This document shows positions 26,368-34,536 of a DNA stretch of 64,000 nucleotides, piece by piece. The stretch is from positions 310,001 to 374,000 of the forward strand of contig QHVT01000005.1 of assembly GCA_003223645.1 (NCBI GenBank), in the 5' to 3' direction. Below the pieces are notes generated by a model. That model ran no database searches. It was not told the DNA's origin and saw only the letters and a list, made by a program, of their open reading frames with translations. This stretch comes from Acidobacteriota bacterium (GTDB taxonomy: Bacteria; Acidobacteriota; Thermoanaerobaculia; Gp7-AA8). Within the stretch, counting starts at the first letter, position 1. Each line of letters opens with the position of its first letter. The translations under genes were made by a program, and so were the position numbers.

Positions 26368-28014
26368 ATGTGGCCGCTCCGAATCACGCTCGCCCGCCTC
26401 CGCCCGCACAATGCGGCGAATACGATGCGCGTCATCGTCGTCGCCGTCGCATTCGCGGCGTTCCTCATCGGCGACTTCGTGCTGTTCATGCGCCTCTTCG
26501 CGGCGGTCGCGAACGTCGAGAAGGAAACGCCGCTCTTCGCGCTCGGCCTGCTGCGCAATCTGCTCGGCCTCGTGTTCCTCGTCGCCAGCGTCGTCCTCTT
26601 CTCCTCCGGCATGACCACCGCGATCGGCTCGTTCTTCACCGACCTCGATCTCGACATCTATCACGCCGGTCCGCGCTCGAAGCTGCGCATCGCGATCTCG
26701 CGCTGGCTGAAAACGCTCGCACAAAGCGCAGCCATCATCTTTCTCTTTCTGCTGCCGCTCTTCGTCGCGTTCGCGCGGCAGTATCACAAGCCGCTCGCGT
26801 TTTATCCGATGGTGCTGATCAACCTCGTGCTGATGCTGGCCATCCCGATCACGCTGGCGTCGCTCGTCATCCTCCTGCTCGTGCGCTGGTTTCCGGTGCG
26901 GCGCGTCCACCAGATCGTCGCGTCGATCGCGGTGCTGATCATGACGATCGTCGTGATCGCGTTCCGCATGAGCCGGCCCGAGCGCCTCTTCGCGCAGATC
27001 TCCACCGACGACGTTGCGCGCGTGCTCAAGGCGATCGAGCTGCCGTCGATGACGATTTATCCGAGCACCGCACTGGCGTCGCTGATGACGCATGACATTG
27101 CCTTCGCGATCTCGCCGCGCATCGCGATCACCGCGCTCGTGTTGTTCGCGCTCTTCATGCTCGTCGCGCGCTCGTCGTACTTCACCGCGTTCGTCCGAGC
27201 GCGCGAGAGCATGGCGCCGGTGGCGATGGGCGCGAAGTCGGCGACGCGCATCCTCGACCGCCTCGTCGCGCGCGCCGATCCGCCATTACGGGCAATGGTC
27301 GGAAAGGAAGTGCGCACCATCGGACGCGACGTCGCGCAGTGGTCGCAGGTGTTCCTGATGGCGGCGCTGTTGTTCATCTACCTCTACAACATCCGCATGC
27401 TGCCGCTGGGCGGCGACGCGCGCGCCACGATCGTCGCCTACGGCAACCTCGGCATGGCCGGCTTCGTGATCGCGGCAATCTGTCTCCGTTTCGCGTATCC
27501 GTCCGTCTCCGCCGAAGGGAAAGCATTCTGGATCGTGCAGACCGCCCCGGTGTCGTATCGCCACTTCATCATCGTCAAAGTGCTCGTCTACTCCGCGCCG
27601 CTGACGCTCCTCGCGCTGCTGCTCACTACGTTCGCCAACGTGATCCTCGGCGCGAACGGCGTCGTGTGGGCGTTCACGCTGACGGGTGCGTCGATGCTGG
27701 CGATCACCCTCGTGAGTCTCGGCGTCGGCATGGGCGCGCTCGCGCCGAATTTCAACGCCGAGAACCCGCTGCAGGTCGGACTCTCCCTCGGCGGCTTCGC
27801 CTACATGATCCTCTCGATGACCTACGTCGCGGCGATGATGGTGCTGATGGCGCGGCCGGTGATGAGCTACTTCCTCTGGCGCGTATTCGGCGAGCGCGAA
27901 GGAGCATCGGCGCTCGCGCCGGTGGCGATCGCGCTCCTCGTCTCGCTCGCCGTCGCCATCGTTCCGCTCGCTGCCGCTGTGCGCCGCCTCACACGCCTCG
28001 GCGAAAGCGATTAG
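26368..28014 (+). CDS. ABC-2-like exporter membrane protein (putative)
   Basis: A 548-residue protein with roughly a dozen membrane helices, for example VIVVAVAFAAFLIGDFVLFM, AAIIFLFLLPLFVAFA, LVLMLAIPITLASLVILLLV and MVLMARPVMSYF. The layout, with paired helices, a central hydrophilic region (PPLRAMVGKEVRTIGRD) and repetition of the pattern, resembles the putative ABC-exporter permease family. No ATP-binding subunit gene is nearby, so a partner elsewhere or a non-ABC role is possible. The cargo is unknown. A palindrome abuts the ATG at 26368, so translation initiation may be unusual. Confidence 0.6.
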   Translation: MWPLRITLARLRPHNAANTMRVIVVAVAFAAFLIGDFVLFMRLFAAVANVEKETPLFALGLLRNLLGLVFLVASVVLFSSGMTTAIGSFFTDLDLDIYHAGPRSKLRIAISRWLKTLAQSAAIIFLFLLPLFVAFARQYHKPLAFYPMVLINLVLMLAIPITLASLVILLLVRWFPVRRVHQIVASIAVLIMTIVVIAFRMSRPERLFAQISTDDVARVLKAIELPSMTIYPSTALASLMTHDIAFAISPRIAITALVLFALFMLVARSSYFTAFVRARESMAPVAMGAKSATRILDRLVARADPPLRAMVGKEVRTIGRDVAQWSQVFLMAALLFIYLYNIRMLPLGGDARATIVAYGNLGMAGFVIAAICLRFAYPSVSAEGKAFWIVQTAPVSYRHFIIVKVLVYSAPLTLLALLLTTFANVILGANGVVWAFTLTGASMLAITLVSLGVGMGALAPNFNAENPLQVGLSLGGFAYMILSMTYVAAMMVLMARPVMSYFLWRVFGEREGASALAPVAIALLVSLAVAIVPLAAAVRRLTRLGESD

Positions 28015-28054
28015 ATTAGAATCCTCGCGTTATGAACTTCGAGAAGGAGAAGAA

Positions 28055-28483
28055 ATGAGCGACGTTCCTCCGCCCTCAGTACCTCCGCCGCCGGGAGGCG
28101 GCTCGTATGTTCCTCCCCCGCCGCCACCACCCGGAGCGGCACCCGCGCCCGGCTCCGATCGCACGCTGATGGTCGTGCTGTCCTACCTCGGACTGCTCGC
28201 CCTCATTCCCTACTTCACCAAGAAGGACGACCCCGAAATCATGTGGCACGCCCGAAACGGCGTGGGCCTGCTGATCGTCGACTTCGTGGTCTGGGTCGGC
28301 CTCTTCATCATCCAGATCGCGCTCAGCCGCGTCTTCGCGGGCCTCGGCTGCGGCATGTCCGTGATCGGCTGCGTCGTCTGGATCGGCATTCTCGTGCTGC
28401 ACATCTATTGCATCGTGCAGGCTGTCGGCGGGAAGCGTCCGACGATTCCGGTCGTCACCGACTTTGCGCAGAAATCGCTGTAA
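28055..28483 (+). CDS. Small Pro-rich DUF4870/Tic20-like membrane protein
   Basis: A 142-residue protein preceded by a strong GAGAAGGAGAAG ribosome site. An N-terminal Pro/Gly-rich tail (about 1-35) is followed by three or four helices: MVVLSYLGLLALIPYFTKKD, a helix after MWHARNGVGLLIVDFVVWVG, and IGCVVWIGILVLHIYCIVQA. The pattern with HARNG matches DUF4870 proteins. Function is unknown. It is followed nine bases later by a second small Pro-rich membrane protein and is probably co-transcribed with it. Confidence 0.75.
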   Translation: MSDVPPPSVPPPPGGGSYVPPPPPPPGAAPAPGSDRTLMVVLSYLGLLALIPYFTKKDDPEIMWHARNGVGLLIVDFVVWVGLFIIQIALSRVFAGLGCGMSVIGCVVWIGILVLHIYCIVQAVGGKRPTIPVVTDFAQKSL

Positions 28484-28492
28484 GGAGAATCG

Positions 28493-28822
28493 ATGTCCGA
28501 CATGAATCCCCCGCCGCCACCGCCAGCAGCGCCATCAGGCGCAGGAGGCGGCATCATCTATCCCACGACTCCACCGAAAGACCCGATCCTGGTTCTCGTC
28601 CTGAACCTGCTCGTCTGCGGAGGCGTCGGCTACATCATCATCGGGCAGAAGGTGAAGGGAATCGTCGCGATCGTCGCGTGGATCATCCTGCTGTTCGTCA
28701 CCTGCGGCGCAGGCAGCGGACTCATCTCCATCCTCGGCGCGATCGACGGATACATGCAGGCGCAACAACTCCAGCAGGGACACCCGATCGGCGAGTGGAC
28801 ATTCTTCAACGATCATCGATGA
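28493..28822 (+). CDS. Small Pro-rich TM2-like membrane protein
   Basis: A 109-residue protein with AAGGAG before the ATG. A Pro-rich N-terminus (MSDMNPPPPPPAAPSGAGGG) is followed by two helices (ILVLVLNLLVCGGVGYIIIG and IVAIVAWIILLFVTCGAGS) joined by a short QKVKG turn. This is like the TM2 domain hairpin. The C-terminus is hydrophilic. The repeated theme with the preceding gene suggests related roles at the membrane, but none is known. Confidence 0.65.
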   Translation: MSDMNPPPPPPAAPSGAGGGIIYPTTPPKDPILVLVLNLLVCGGVGYIIIGQKVKGIVAIVAWIILLFVTCGAGSGLISILGAIDGYMQAQQLQQGHPIGEWTFFNDHR

Positions 28823-28823
28823 G

Positions 28824-28889
28824 AGTGGAGCGGTGGGCTCTTAGCCCACCGTTTCTCTTTTCGGCGGGCTAAGAGCCCGCCGCTCCACT
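28824..28889. repeat. Intergenic palindrome, AGTGGAGCGG family
   Basis: AGTGGAGCGGTGGGCTCTTAG is mirrored by CTAAGAGCCCGCCGCTCCACT. It lies between convergent genes and supplies part of the stop of the minus-strand DUF2752 gene. A close copy is at 48418. Confidence 0.9.
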
Positions 28890-29263
28890 TAGAAGATGTT
28901 CCGTCCGATCCACCACGCCATCACCACCGCGAACGCCGTCCACGCGAACCACGTCTTCATGAACAGCGGCGGTGTCTCTCCGCGCAGAAGACTCGGCGCC
29001 GCGTAGACGCTGCCGAGCATCACCGCGAAGAGAAACGGATTCGATTTGAACGCGGGGCCGAACTGCCCGTGCAGCAGCTCGTGCAGCGCGTGCGTCGTGC
29101 CGCAGCCGGGGCAGAGCAGGCCGGTCGTCGCGTGGAAGACGCAGCGCGGATAGAACGAGCCGCGGCCCGGCGGGAACGTGTAGAGAATCCACGCTCCCGC
29201 CGCGCCTACGATCGCGCTAACGGTTAAATTGACCCGAGTGAATGGCGCTAAGGATCGCTGCAC
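28889..29263 (-). CDS. DUF2752 membrane protein
   Basis: About 124 residues from a GTG at 29263. The diagnostic CPGCGTTHA motif (in ATTGLLCPGCGTTHALHELL) of DUF2752 is followed by two helices (FLFAVMLGSVYAAPSLL and FAWTAFAVVMAWWIGRNIF). An N-terminal helix (LTVSAIVGAAGAWILYTF) precedes. Function is unknown; the family is common as a small membrane protein. The chosen start overlaps the end of the upstream dispanin gene by 47 bases; the longer frame beginning at 29335 overlaps it more and looks artificial. Confidence 0.75.
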   Translation of the reverse strand: MQRSLAPFTRVNLTVSAIVGAAGAWILYTFPPGRGSFYPRCVFHATTGLLCPGCGTTHALHELLHGQFGPAFKSNPFLFAVMLGSVYAAPSLLRGETPPLFMKTWFAWTAFAVVMAWWIGRNIF

Positions 29264-29648
29264 TGTACAAGCCCCAGACCACGATCTGCAGGACGATTCC
29301 GACGATGAATGCGACGAGCACCCACGTCTTCGCATTCTTCGACGCGACCATCGCGCCCTGAATGTCGCCCCGTCGAATCTTGTCGTTCACCTGCGCGGCG
29401 AAGATGATTCCGACGATGCCGAACGGCAGACAGCAGCAGATCGTAACGACGATCGACTGCCAGAGATAGTTCGGGATTTGCGCAGGTGCGGCGGTAGCAC
29501 CTCCGAAGCTTCCTCCCGGAGGCGGCGGCGTGTACGACGAAGGAGCAGGAGGAGGAGGCGTGTAGCTCGGCGTCGAGAGCGGACGTCCGCAATTCGCACA
29601 AATGCTGGCGTTGTCGAGGTTCGTGGTTCCACAATTCGGACAGTTCAC
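29217..29648 (-). CDS. Zinc-ribbon plus CD225/dispanin-like membrane protein
   Basis: A 143-residue protein. The N-terminal zinc ribbon MNCPNCGTTNLDNASICANC has two CxxC pairs and is followed by a Pro-rich linker. Two helices come next (SIVVTICCCLPFGIVGIIFA and TWVLVAFIVGIVLQIVVWGL) separated by AAQVNDKIRRGDIQGAMVAS. This loop and the CCCLPFGIVGIIFAAQV helix are typical of CD225/interferon-induced transmembrane-like proteins in bacteria. The start ATG at 29648 has an AGGAGACG upstream. It is co-directional with the pseudopilin-like gene before it. Confidence 0.8.
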   Translation of the reverse strand: MNCPNCGTTNLDNASICANCGRPLSTPSYTPPPPAPSSYTPPPPGGSFGGATAAPAQIPNYLWQSIVVTICCCLPFGIVGIIFAAQVNDKIRRGDIQGAMVASKNAKTWVLVAFIVGIVLQIVVWGLYSAAILSAIHSGQFNR

Positions 29649-29657
29649 ATCGTCTCC

Positions 29658-30257
29658 TTATCGTTGCCGAAGTTCCGGTGCCTGGATGAATGAGCCGGCC
29701 GAGTACACGATGTCGCAATCGAAATGCGTTGTCGATCCCGGCGTGTACTCCTGCAGCGTCTCGTGCTCCCAGATCCCGTCTTTCCCGGCGCTCCCCACCG
29801 CATAACTGTCGTATTGACCCTGGCGCGACCACGCTTCGTAGCGCAGGTCGTGATTCCAGCCGTCCCTGATCGCGAGCGTCTTCGTGTACGTCGGCGTCAG
29901 CACGGTCTGCAACTCTTCCATCGTCGCCGCTTTCGGATAGCGGTTGTTGTCCGTCGCATACGCTTCGATTGCCGTCCCCATCCAGCGAAGGTCGGACATC
30001 GTGCGGCGCTGCATCGCGCGCTCTTTCGCCGTCATGAAATTCGGGATGGCGATCGCGGCGATGATGCCGAGGATGGCGATGCCGAGGAACGCGACGACCA
30101 CGATGATGACGACGATCATCGCCGTGTTCGAGCTCTTCCCCGGCACGGGACGCTGGATCGATCCCGGAGGCGCGCCGTTCGACGGATTGCCGCAACGCGG
30201 ACAAGGCGCGTAGGAAACTTCAGCGAGCTGGTTGCCGCAGTATGCACAGAACGCCAT
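29658..30257 (-). CDS. Zinc-ribbon headed pseudopilin-like protein
   Basis: A 199-residue protein. A zinc ribbon (CAYCGNQL and PCPRCGNPS) is followed by a Pro-rich linker and a membrane helix (MIVVIIVVVAFLGIAILGII). Then AIAIPNFMTAKERAMQRRTM leads into a globular part with YATDNNRYP and YDSYAVGSAGKDGIWE. The last two are features of the GspG-type major pseudopilin fold. The prepilin peptidase site (GFTLIE) is absent. It may therefore be a membrane-anchored pilin-like protein that is not processed. No pilus or secretion genes are nearby. Confidence 0.7.
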   Translation of the reverse strand: MAFCAYCGNQLAEVSYAPCPRCGNPSNGAPPGSIQRPVPGKSSNTAMIVVIIVVVAFLGIAILGIIAAIAIPNFMTAKERAMQRRTMSDLRWMGTAIEAYATDNNRYPKAATMEELQTVLTPTYTKTLAIRDGWNHDLRYEAWSRQGQYDSYAVGSAGKDGIWEHETLQEYTPGSTTHFDCDIVYSAGSFIQAPELRQR

Positions 30258-30278
30258 CGGAATGGCGCCGATTGTACT

Positions 30279-30812
30279 TCACCACATCATGCCGAGTTGC
30301 AAGCGCGCGGCTTCGGACATCATGCTGCGGTCCCACACCGGATCGAACACGACTTCGACCTCGGCGTTGTTCACGCCGGGCAGCTGCTCGAGCTTGTTCT
30401 TCACGTCGCTCGCGAGAACCGGTCCCATGCCGCAGCCGGGCGCGGTGAGCGTCATCTTGATCTTCACGTCGCCTTCGTTCATCTCGCACAGATACACGAG
30501 GCCGAGGTCGACGATGTTGACGGGGATCTCCGGGTCGAAGCAGGTCTTGAGTGCCTCCCACACCATTTCTTCGAGCTTTTCCGGCGTGAGCTCCTCCGCT
30601 TTGACTTCGGAAGTCTCGACCGGAGTCTTGCCGATCGCTTCCACTTCCTTACCCGACACGCGCACCATCAAGCCGCGGTCGGTGATCAGCGTGAACGTGC
30701 CGCCGAGGGATTGCGTGATCGTGGCCTGCGCGCCTTTCGGCACGAGGACTTTCTCACCGCTGGGGATCATGATCGCTTCGGCGTTGCGGCTGAACGTGAC
30801 TTCTTCTCTCAT
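30279..30812 (-). CDS. sufT: Fe-S assembly factor SufT (MIP18/DUF59)
   Basis: A 177-residue protein beginning MREEVTFSRNAEAIMIPSGE. The C-terminal half is a DUF59 domain with DPEIPVNIVDLGLVY, MTLTAPGCGMGPVLASDV (with the conserved cysteine) and VWDRSMMSEAARLQLG. The N-terminal part has the SufT extension with VPKGAQATITQSLGGTFTL. It assists Fe-S cluster maturation or transfer. It is the last gene of the SUF operon, four bases after sufU. The start at 30812 is preferred to the upstream ATG at 30857, which lies inside sufU. Confidence 0.92.
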   Translation of the reverse strand: MREEVTFSRNAEAIMIPSGEKVLVPKGAQATITQSLGGTFTLITDRGLMVRVSGKEVEAIGKTPVETSEVKAEELTPEKLEEMVWEALKTCFDPEIPVNIVDLGLVYLCEMNEGDVKIKMTLTAPGCGMGPVLASDVKNKLEQLPGVNNAEVEVVFDPVWDRSMMSEAARLQLGMMW

Positions 30813-30816
30813 ATCG

Positions 30817-31266
30817 TCATTCCGTCGAAACGCTCTCGGCCTGCCCGTCGAGCGCACTTTTCAATGTATGCCATGCAAGGGTCGCGCATTTTACGCGCGC
30901 CGGAAACTCGCTGACGCCTGAGAACGCCGCCAGCCGTCCGAGGTCGGCCGCGCTGAGGCCGCTCGTATCTCCTGTCACGAGACGATGAAAGGTATGGAAG
31001 AGATTCTCGGCCTCTTCCTTCGACTTTCCTTTCACCGTCGAGCTCATCACCGACGCGGAGGCCTTCGAGATCGCACAGCCGTTGCCGGTGAAGCTCACGT
31101 CGGCAATAGTGTCGCCGTCGGTGCGGACGAAGATCGTGTAGTGATCGCCGCAGAGCGGGTTGTAACCGTCAACGTGCCGCGTGGCGTCGGCCATCTCATG
31201 AAAATTGCGCGGATTTTTGTTGTGGTCGAGGATGACCTGCTGATAGAGCTCTCTCAAATCGGACAT
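30817..31266 (-). CDS. sufU: SUF scaffold / sulfur-transfer protein SufU
   Basis: A 149-residue IscU-like protein. The three conserved cysteines are in NPLCGDH, GNGCAISKASASVM and RVKCATLAWHTL. The insertion between the second and third cysteines is as expected for SufU rather than IscU. It accepts persulfide sulfur from SufS, usually through a zinc site, and passes it to SufBCD. It starts at ATG 31266, four bases after sufS. Confidence 0.95.
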   Translation of the reverse strand: MSDLRELYQQVILDHNKNPRNFHEMADATRHVDGYNPLCGDHYTIFVRTDGDTIADVSFTGNGCAISKASASVMSSTVKGKSKEEAENLFHTFHRLVTGDTSGLSAADLGRLAAFSGVSEFPARVKCATLAWHTLKSALDGQAESVSTE

Positions 31267-31270
31267 CGGA

Positions 31271-32515
31271 TTATCGAAACACCTCGATGACTTTGCGAAG
31301 TCCCGCGACGAGCACGTCCGCTTCTTCTTTCGTGTTGTAGAGACCGAACGACGCGCGTCCGGTCGCTGGGATGTTGTAGCGCAGCATCACCGGCTGCGCG
31401 CAGTGATGACCGGTGCGGACGGCGATCCCTTCCTGGTCGAGGATCGTGCCGATGTCGTGCGGATGGACGCCCTCGAGGACGAACGAGATCACGGCCGCTT
31501 TCTCGCGCGCCGTTCCGATGATGCGCAGCCCTTCGATCTCGCGCAACCGGTTGGTTGCGTAAACGAGCAGCTCGTGTTCGTACGCGGCGATCGCATCGAG
31601 TCCGATCGAGGAGACGTACTCGAGCGCCGCGGCGAGGCCGATGACGCCGGCAATGTTCGGCGTTCCCGCTTCGAACTTGTAGGGCAGCGCGTTGTAGGTC
31701 GTCTTCTCGAACGAGACCGAGAGGATCATGTCGCCGCCGCCCTGCCAGGGCGGCATCGCGTCGAGCAGCGCTTCGCGTCCGTACAGCACGCCGACGCCGG
31801 TCGGTCCGTAGACCTTGTGGCCGGAGAACGCGTAGAAGTCGCTGCCGTGGTCCTGCACGTCGACGCGCATGTGCGGGACGCCCTGCGCGCCGTCGATGAG
31901 GACGAGCGAGCCGTTCGCGTGCGCGGCAGCGATCATTCGCTTGATAGGATTGATCGTGCCCAGCGCGTTCGAGCCGTGGCCGACGGCGACGAGCTTCACG
32001 CGCGGATTGAGCATCCGCTCGTACTCGTCGATGAGCAGCTCGCCGTTGTCCGCGACCGGGACGATGCGCAGCGTGGCGTTCTTTTCCGCGCAGAGCATCT
32101 GCCACGGAACGATGTTCGAGTGATGCTCGATCGCGGAGATGAGGATCTCGTCGCCTGCGCCGACGTTCTTGCGTCCCCAGGTCTGCGCGACGAGGTTGAT
32201 CGACTCGGTGGTGCCGCGAGTGAAGACGATCTCTTTCACGTCGCGCGCGTTGATGAAGCGCTGCACGTATCCCCGCGCGTTCTCGTACTCGACGGTCGCG
32301 AGCTCGCTGAGGTAGTGCACGCCGCGATGGACGTTCGAGTTTTCTTCGGAGTAGTAGCGGACGATGCGATCGATCACCTGCCGCGGCTTCTGCGTCGTCG
32401 CGGCGTTGTCGAGATAGACGAGATGCTTGCCGCGCGCGAGGCGTTTGAGGATCGGGAAGTCCCGGCGAATCGATTCGACGTCGTATTCGACGCGCGGCTC
32501 AATCACGGCGCTCAT
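31271..32515 (-). CDS. sufS: Cysteine desulfurase SufS
   Basis: A 414-residue PLP enzyme that takes sulfur from cysteine for Fe-S clusters. Motifs: LVYLDNAATTQKPRQVID at the start, AIEHHSNIVPW, the PLP lysine in FSGHKVYGPTGVGVLYG, and the active-site cysteine in RTGHHCAQPVM. The C-terminus is typical of group II (SufS) desulfurases. The ATG at 32515 overlaps the sufD stop by four bases (ATGA); a longer frame upstream lies within sufD. Confidence 0.96.
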   Translation of the reverse strand: MSAVIEPRVEYDVESIRRDFPILKRLARGKHLVYLDNAATTQKPRQVIDRIVRYYSEENSNVHRGVHYLSELATVEYENARGYVQRFINARDVKEIVFTRGTTESINLVAQTWGRKNVGAGDEILISAIEHHSNIVPWQMLCAEKNATLRIVPVADNGELLIDEYERMLNPRVKLVAVGHGSNALGTINPIKRMIAAAHANGSLVLIDGAQGVPHMRVDVQDHGSDFYAFSGHKVYGPTGVGVLYGREALLDAMPPWQGGGDMILSVSFEKTTYNALPYKFEAGTPNIAGVIGLAAALEYVSSIGLDAIAAYEHELLVYATNRLREIEGLRIIGTAREKAAVISFVLEGVHPHDIGTILDQEGIAVRTGHHCAQPVMLRYNIPATGRASFGLYNTKEEADVLVAGLRKVIEVFR

Positions 32516-33669
32516 CGCAGCTCTCCTCTCCTCTCCGGCAGTCGTTGCGGCATCGACTGGAACAGCACGCGCCGCACCTGCTCGCGCACCGGCTCGATCT
32601 TCATCCGGTCCACGATCTCGCTCGCGAATGCGTGGACCAGGAGATTGCGCGCCTCCTCTTCGCCGATGCCGCGCGAGCGGAGGTAGAACAGCGACTCCTG
32701 CTCGATCTGTCCGATCGTCGAGCCGTGGTTGCACTTCACGTCGTCGTTGTGGATCTCCAGCGTCGGCTTCGAGTCGACGACCGCCGTTTCGCTGAGCAGC
32801 AGATTGCGGTTCTCCTGTTTCGAGACCGTCTTCTGCGCGTCGGGACGCACGATGATGCGGCCGTCGAAAATGCCGCGCGCGTTCTGATCGAGGATGCCTT
32901 TGTACAGCTCGTGACTCTCGCAGTGCGGCTTCACGTGATCGATGACCGTGCGATTGTCGAGATGCTGCTTCGCCGTGCCGGCGAAGAGTCCGTCGAGGAC
33001 AATGTTCGCGCCTTCACCCGCCAGCGCGACGTTCACTTCCGCGCGCGCGAGCGCCGAGCCGACGGCGATGCTGCGCGATGTCACGTGCGCGCCGCGCTCC
33101 TGGCGGATATAGACGCTGCCGACGTGATACGCATCCATCGACTCGCACTGCAGCCGATAGTGATCGACGACCGAGTTCTCGCCGGCGATGATCTCCGTGA
33201 CTGCATTCGTAAAGTACGCGCCGCGGCCGGTGTACGTCTCGACGATCGCGACCTGCGAGTTCGCGCCGACGACGATCTGATTGTGCGGATGCGACCAGAT
33301 GCCATCCCCTTGTCCGATGAAAAGGAGGTGAATGAATCCGTCGACGACCGTGCCGCTCGGGATCTCGATGCGCGCGCCGTCCTGCCGGTTCGCGAAGTTC
33401 AACGCGACCATCGCGTTGCGTTCCCAGTCGGCGATGGTGGTTTTCATTTCGCGCGCAGGCTCTCCAGCCTGCGCTACGCCGTTGATGAAAATCAGTTCTT
33501 TTGCCGCGCGAGCGGCGAAGGTCAGCGGCGTGTCGACCGCGTGCGTTTCTTCGTCGACGCGCCAGTCGATCTTCGACAGCGGTGCGAGGTTGGTGTACTT
33601 CCACTCCTCGATGCGTGGCGTCGGCCAGCCGAGCTTCGCGAACGTTTCCGCGGCGCGCTCCTGAATCAC
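32512..33669 (-). CDS. sufD: SUF complex subunit SufD
   Basis: A 385-residue beta-helix scaffold subunit that pairs with SufB in the SufBC2D complex. Signatures are [41 protein letters not shown]-like [20 protein letters not shown], and near the end [20 protein letters not shown] followed by [21 protein letters not shown] 22-bp palindrome of the CAGGCTxTCCAGCCTG family (33453-33474) lies in frame in the N-terminal part, coding [10 protein letters not shown]. Start and stop each overlap the neighbouring gene by four bases. Confidence 0.95.
   Translation of the reverse strand: MIQERAAETFAKLGWPTPRIEEWKYTNLAPLSKIDWRVDEETHAVDTPLTFAARAAKELIFINGVAQAGEPAREMKTTIADWERNAMVALNFANRQDGARIEIPSGTVVDGFIHLLFIGQGDGIWSHPHNQIVVGANSQVAIVETYTGRGAYFTNAVTEIIAGENSVVDHYRLQCESMDAYHVGSVYIRQERGAHVTSRSIAVGSALARAEVNVALAGEGANIVLDGLFAGTAKQHLDNRTVIDHVKPHCESHELYKGILDQNARGIFDGRIIVRPDAQKTVSKQENRNLLLSETAVVDSKPTLEIHNDDVKCNHGSTIGQIEQESLFYLRSRGIGEEEARNLLVHAFASEIVDRMKIEPVREQVRRVLFQSMPQRLPERRGELR
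33453..33474. repeat. Short palindrome inside sufD
   Basis: GCGCAGGCTCTCCAGCCTGCGC is a perfect inverted repeat around TC. It is nearly identical to the intergenic copy at 37761-37782. It lies in the sufD coding frame. Confidence 0.8.
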
Positions 33670-34418
33670 GCCACCGCCTCCTGTTCGATCCAGTCGTAGC
33701 CCTTCTGCTCGAGCTCTTCGGCGAGTTCTTTCCCGCCCGACTTCACGATCCGGCCGTTCGACAGCACGTGCACGAAGTCCGGGACGAGATAGCGCAGCAG
33801 GCGTTGGTAGTGCGTGATGACGAGCACCGAGTGCGCTTCGCTGCGAAGGTTGTTCACGCCGGTGGCGACGATGCGCAGCGCGTCGATGTCGAGGCCGGAA
33901 TCGGTCTCGTCGAGAATCGCCAGCTTCGGATCGAGCACCGCCATCTGGAAAATCTCGTTGCGCTTTTTCTCACCGCCCGAGAATCCCTCGTTGACGCCGC
34001 GGTTCATGAACGACTCGTCGAGCTCGACGACTTTCATCTTCTCGCGCGCCAGCTGCAGGAACTCCATGGCATCCAGCTCTTCCTCGCCGCGATGCTTGCG
34101 GACCGCGTTCAGCGCGGCTTTGAGGAAGTAGATGTTGTTGACGCCCGGAATCTCGACCGGATACTGCATCGCCAGGAACACGCCCTCGCGCGCCCGCTCC
34201 TCGGCCGGCAGCTCGAGCAGGTTTTTTCCTTCGTAGAGCACGTCGCCGGAGATCACTTCGTACTTCGGCCTTCCCGCGAGCACATTCGCGAGCGTCGATT
34301 TGCCGGAGCCGTTCGGCCCCATGATCGCGTGCACTTCACCCGGCTGGATCGAGAGATCCAGCCCTCTCAGAATTTCCTTGCCGTCGATTCCGGCCTTCAG
34401 GTTTTTGATTTCGAGCAT
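33666..34418 (-). CDS. sufC: SUF complex ATPase SufC
   Basis: A 250-residue ABC-type ATPase that powers the SufBCD scaffold. It has Walker [16 protein letters not shown], signature [11 protein letters not shown], Walker [15 protein letters not shown] and the switch histidine in [31 protein letters not shown] and [11 protein letters not shown] are SufC-specific. It overlaps sufD by four bases. Upstream, a palindrome of about 100 bp separates it from sufB. Confidence 0.96.
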   Translation of the reverse strand: MLEIKNLKAGIDGKEILRGLDLSIQPGEVHAIMGPNGSGKSTLANVLAGRPKYEVISGDVLYEGKNLLELPAEERAREGVFLAMQYPVEIPGVNNIYFLKAALNAVRKHRGEEELDAMEFLQLAREKMKVVELDESFMNRGVNEGFSGGEKKRNEIFQMAVLDPKLAILDETDSGLDIDALRIVATGVNNLRSEAHSVLVITHYQRLLRYLVPDFVHVLSNGRIVKSGGKELAEELEQKGYDWIEQEAVA

Positions 34419-34431
34419 TGCTTCTTTCCTA

Positions 34432-34534
34432 TGTCATCCCGAGCGTAAGCGAGGGACCTGGGTGGGCGGTGCAGCGAGGCACATGGATCGTGGCCCCACC
34501 CGCCCAGGTTCCTCGCTCACGCTCGGAATGACAC
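34432..34534. repeat. Palindrome between sufB and sufC, GTCATCCCGAG family
   Basis: TGTCATCCCGAGCGTAAGCG at one end and CGCTCACGCTCGGAATGACA at the other, with CCTGGGTGGGCGG and CCCACCCGCCCAGG inside. It interrupts the otherwise tight suf operon. Confidence 0.9.
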
Positions 34535-34536
34535 GA

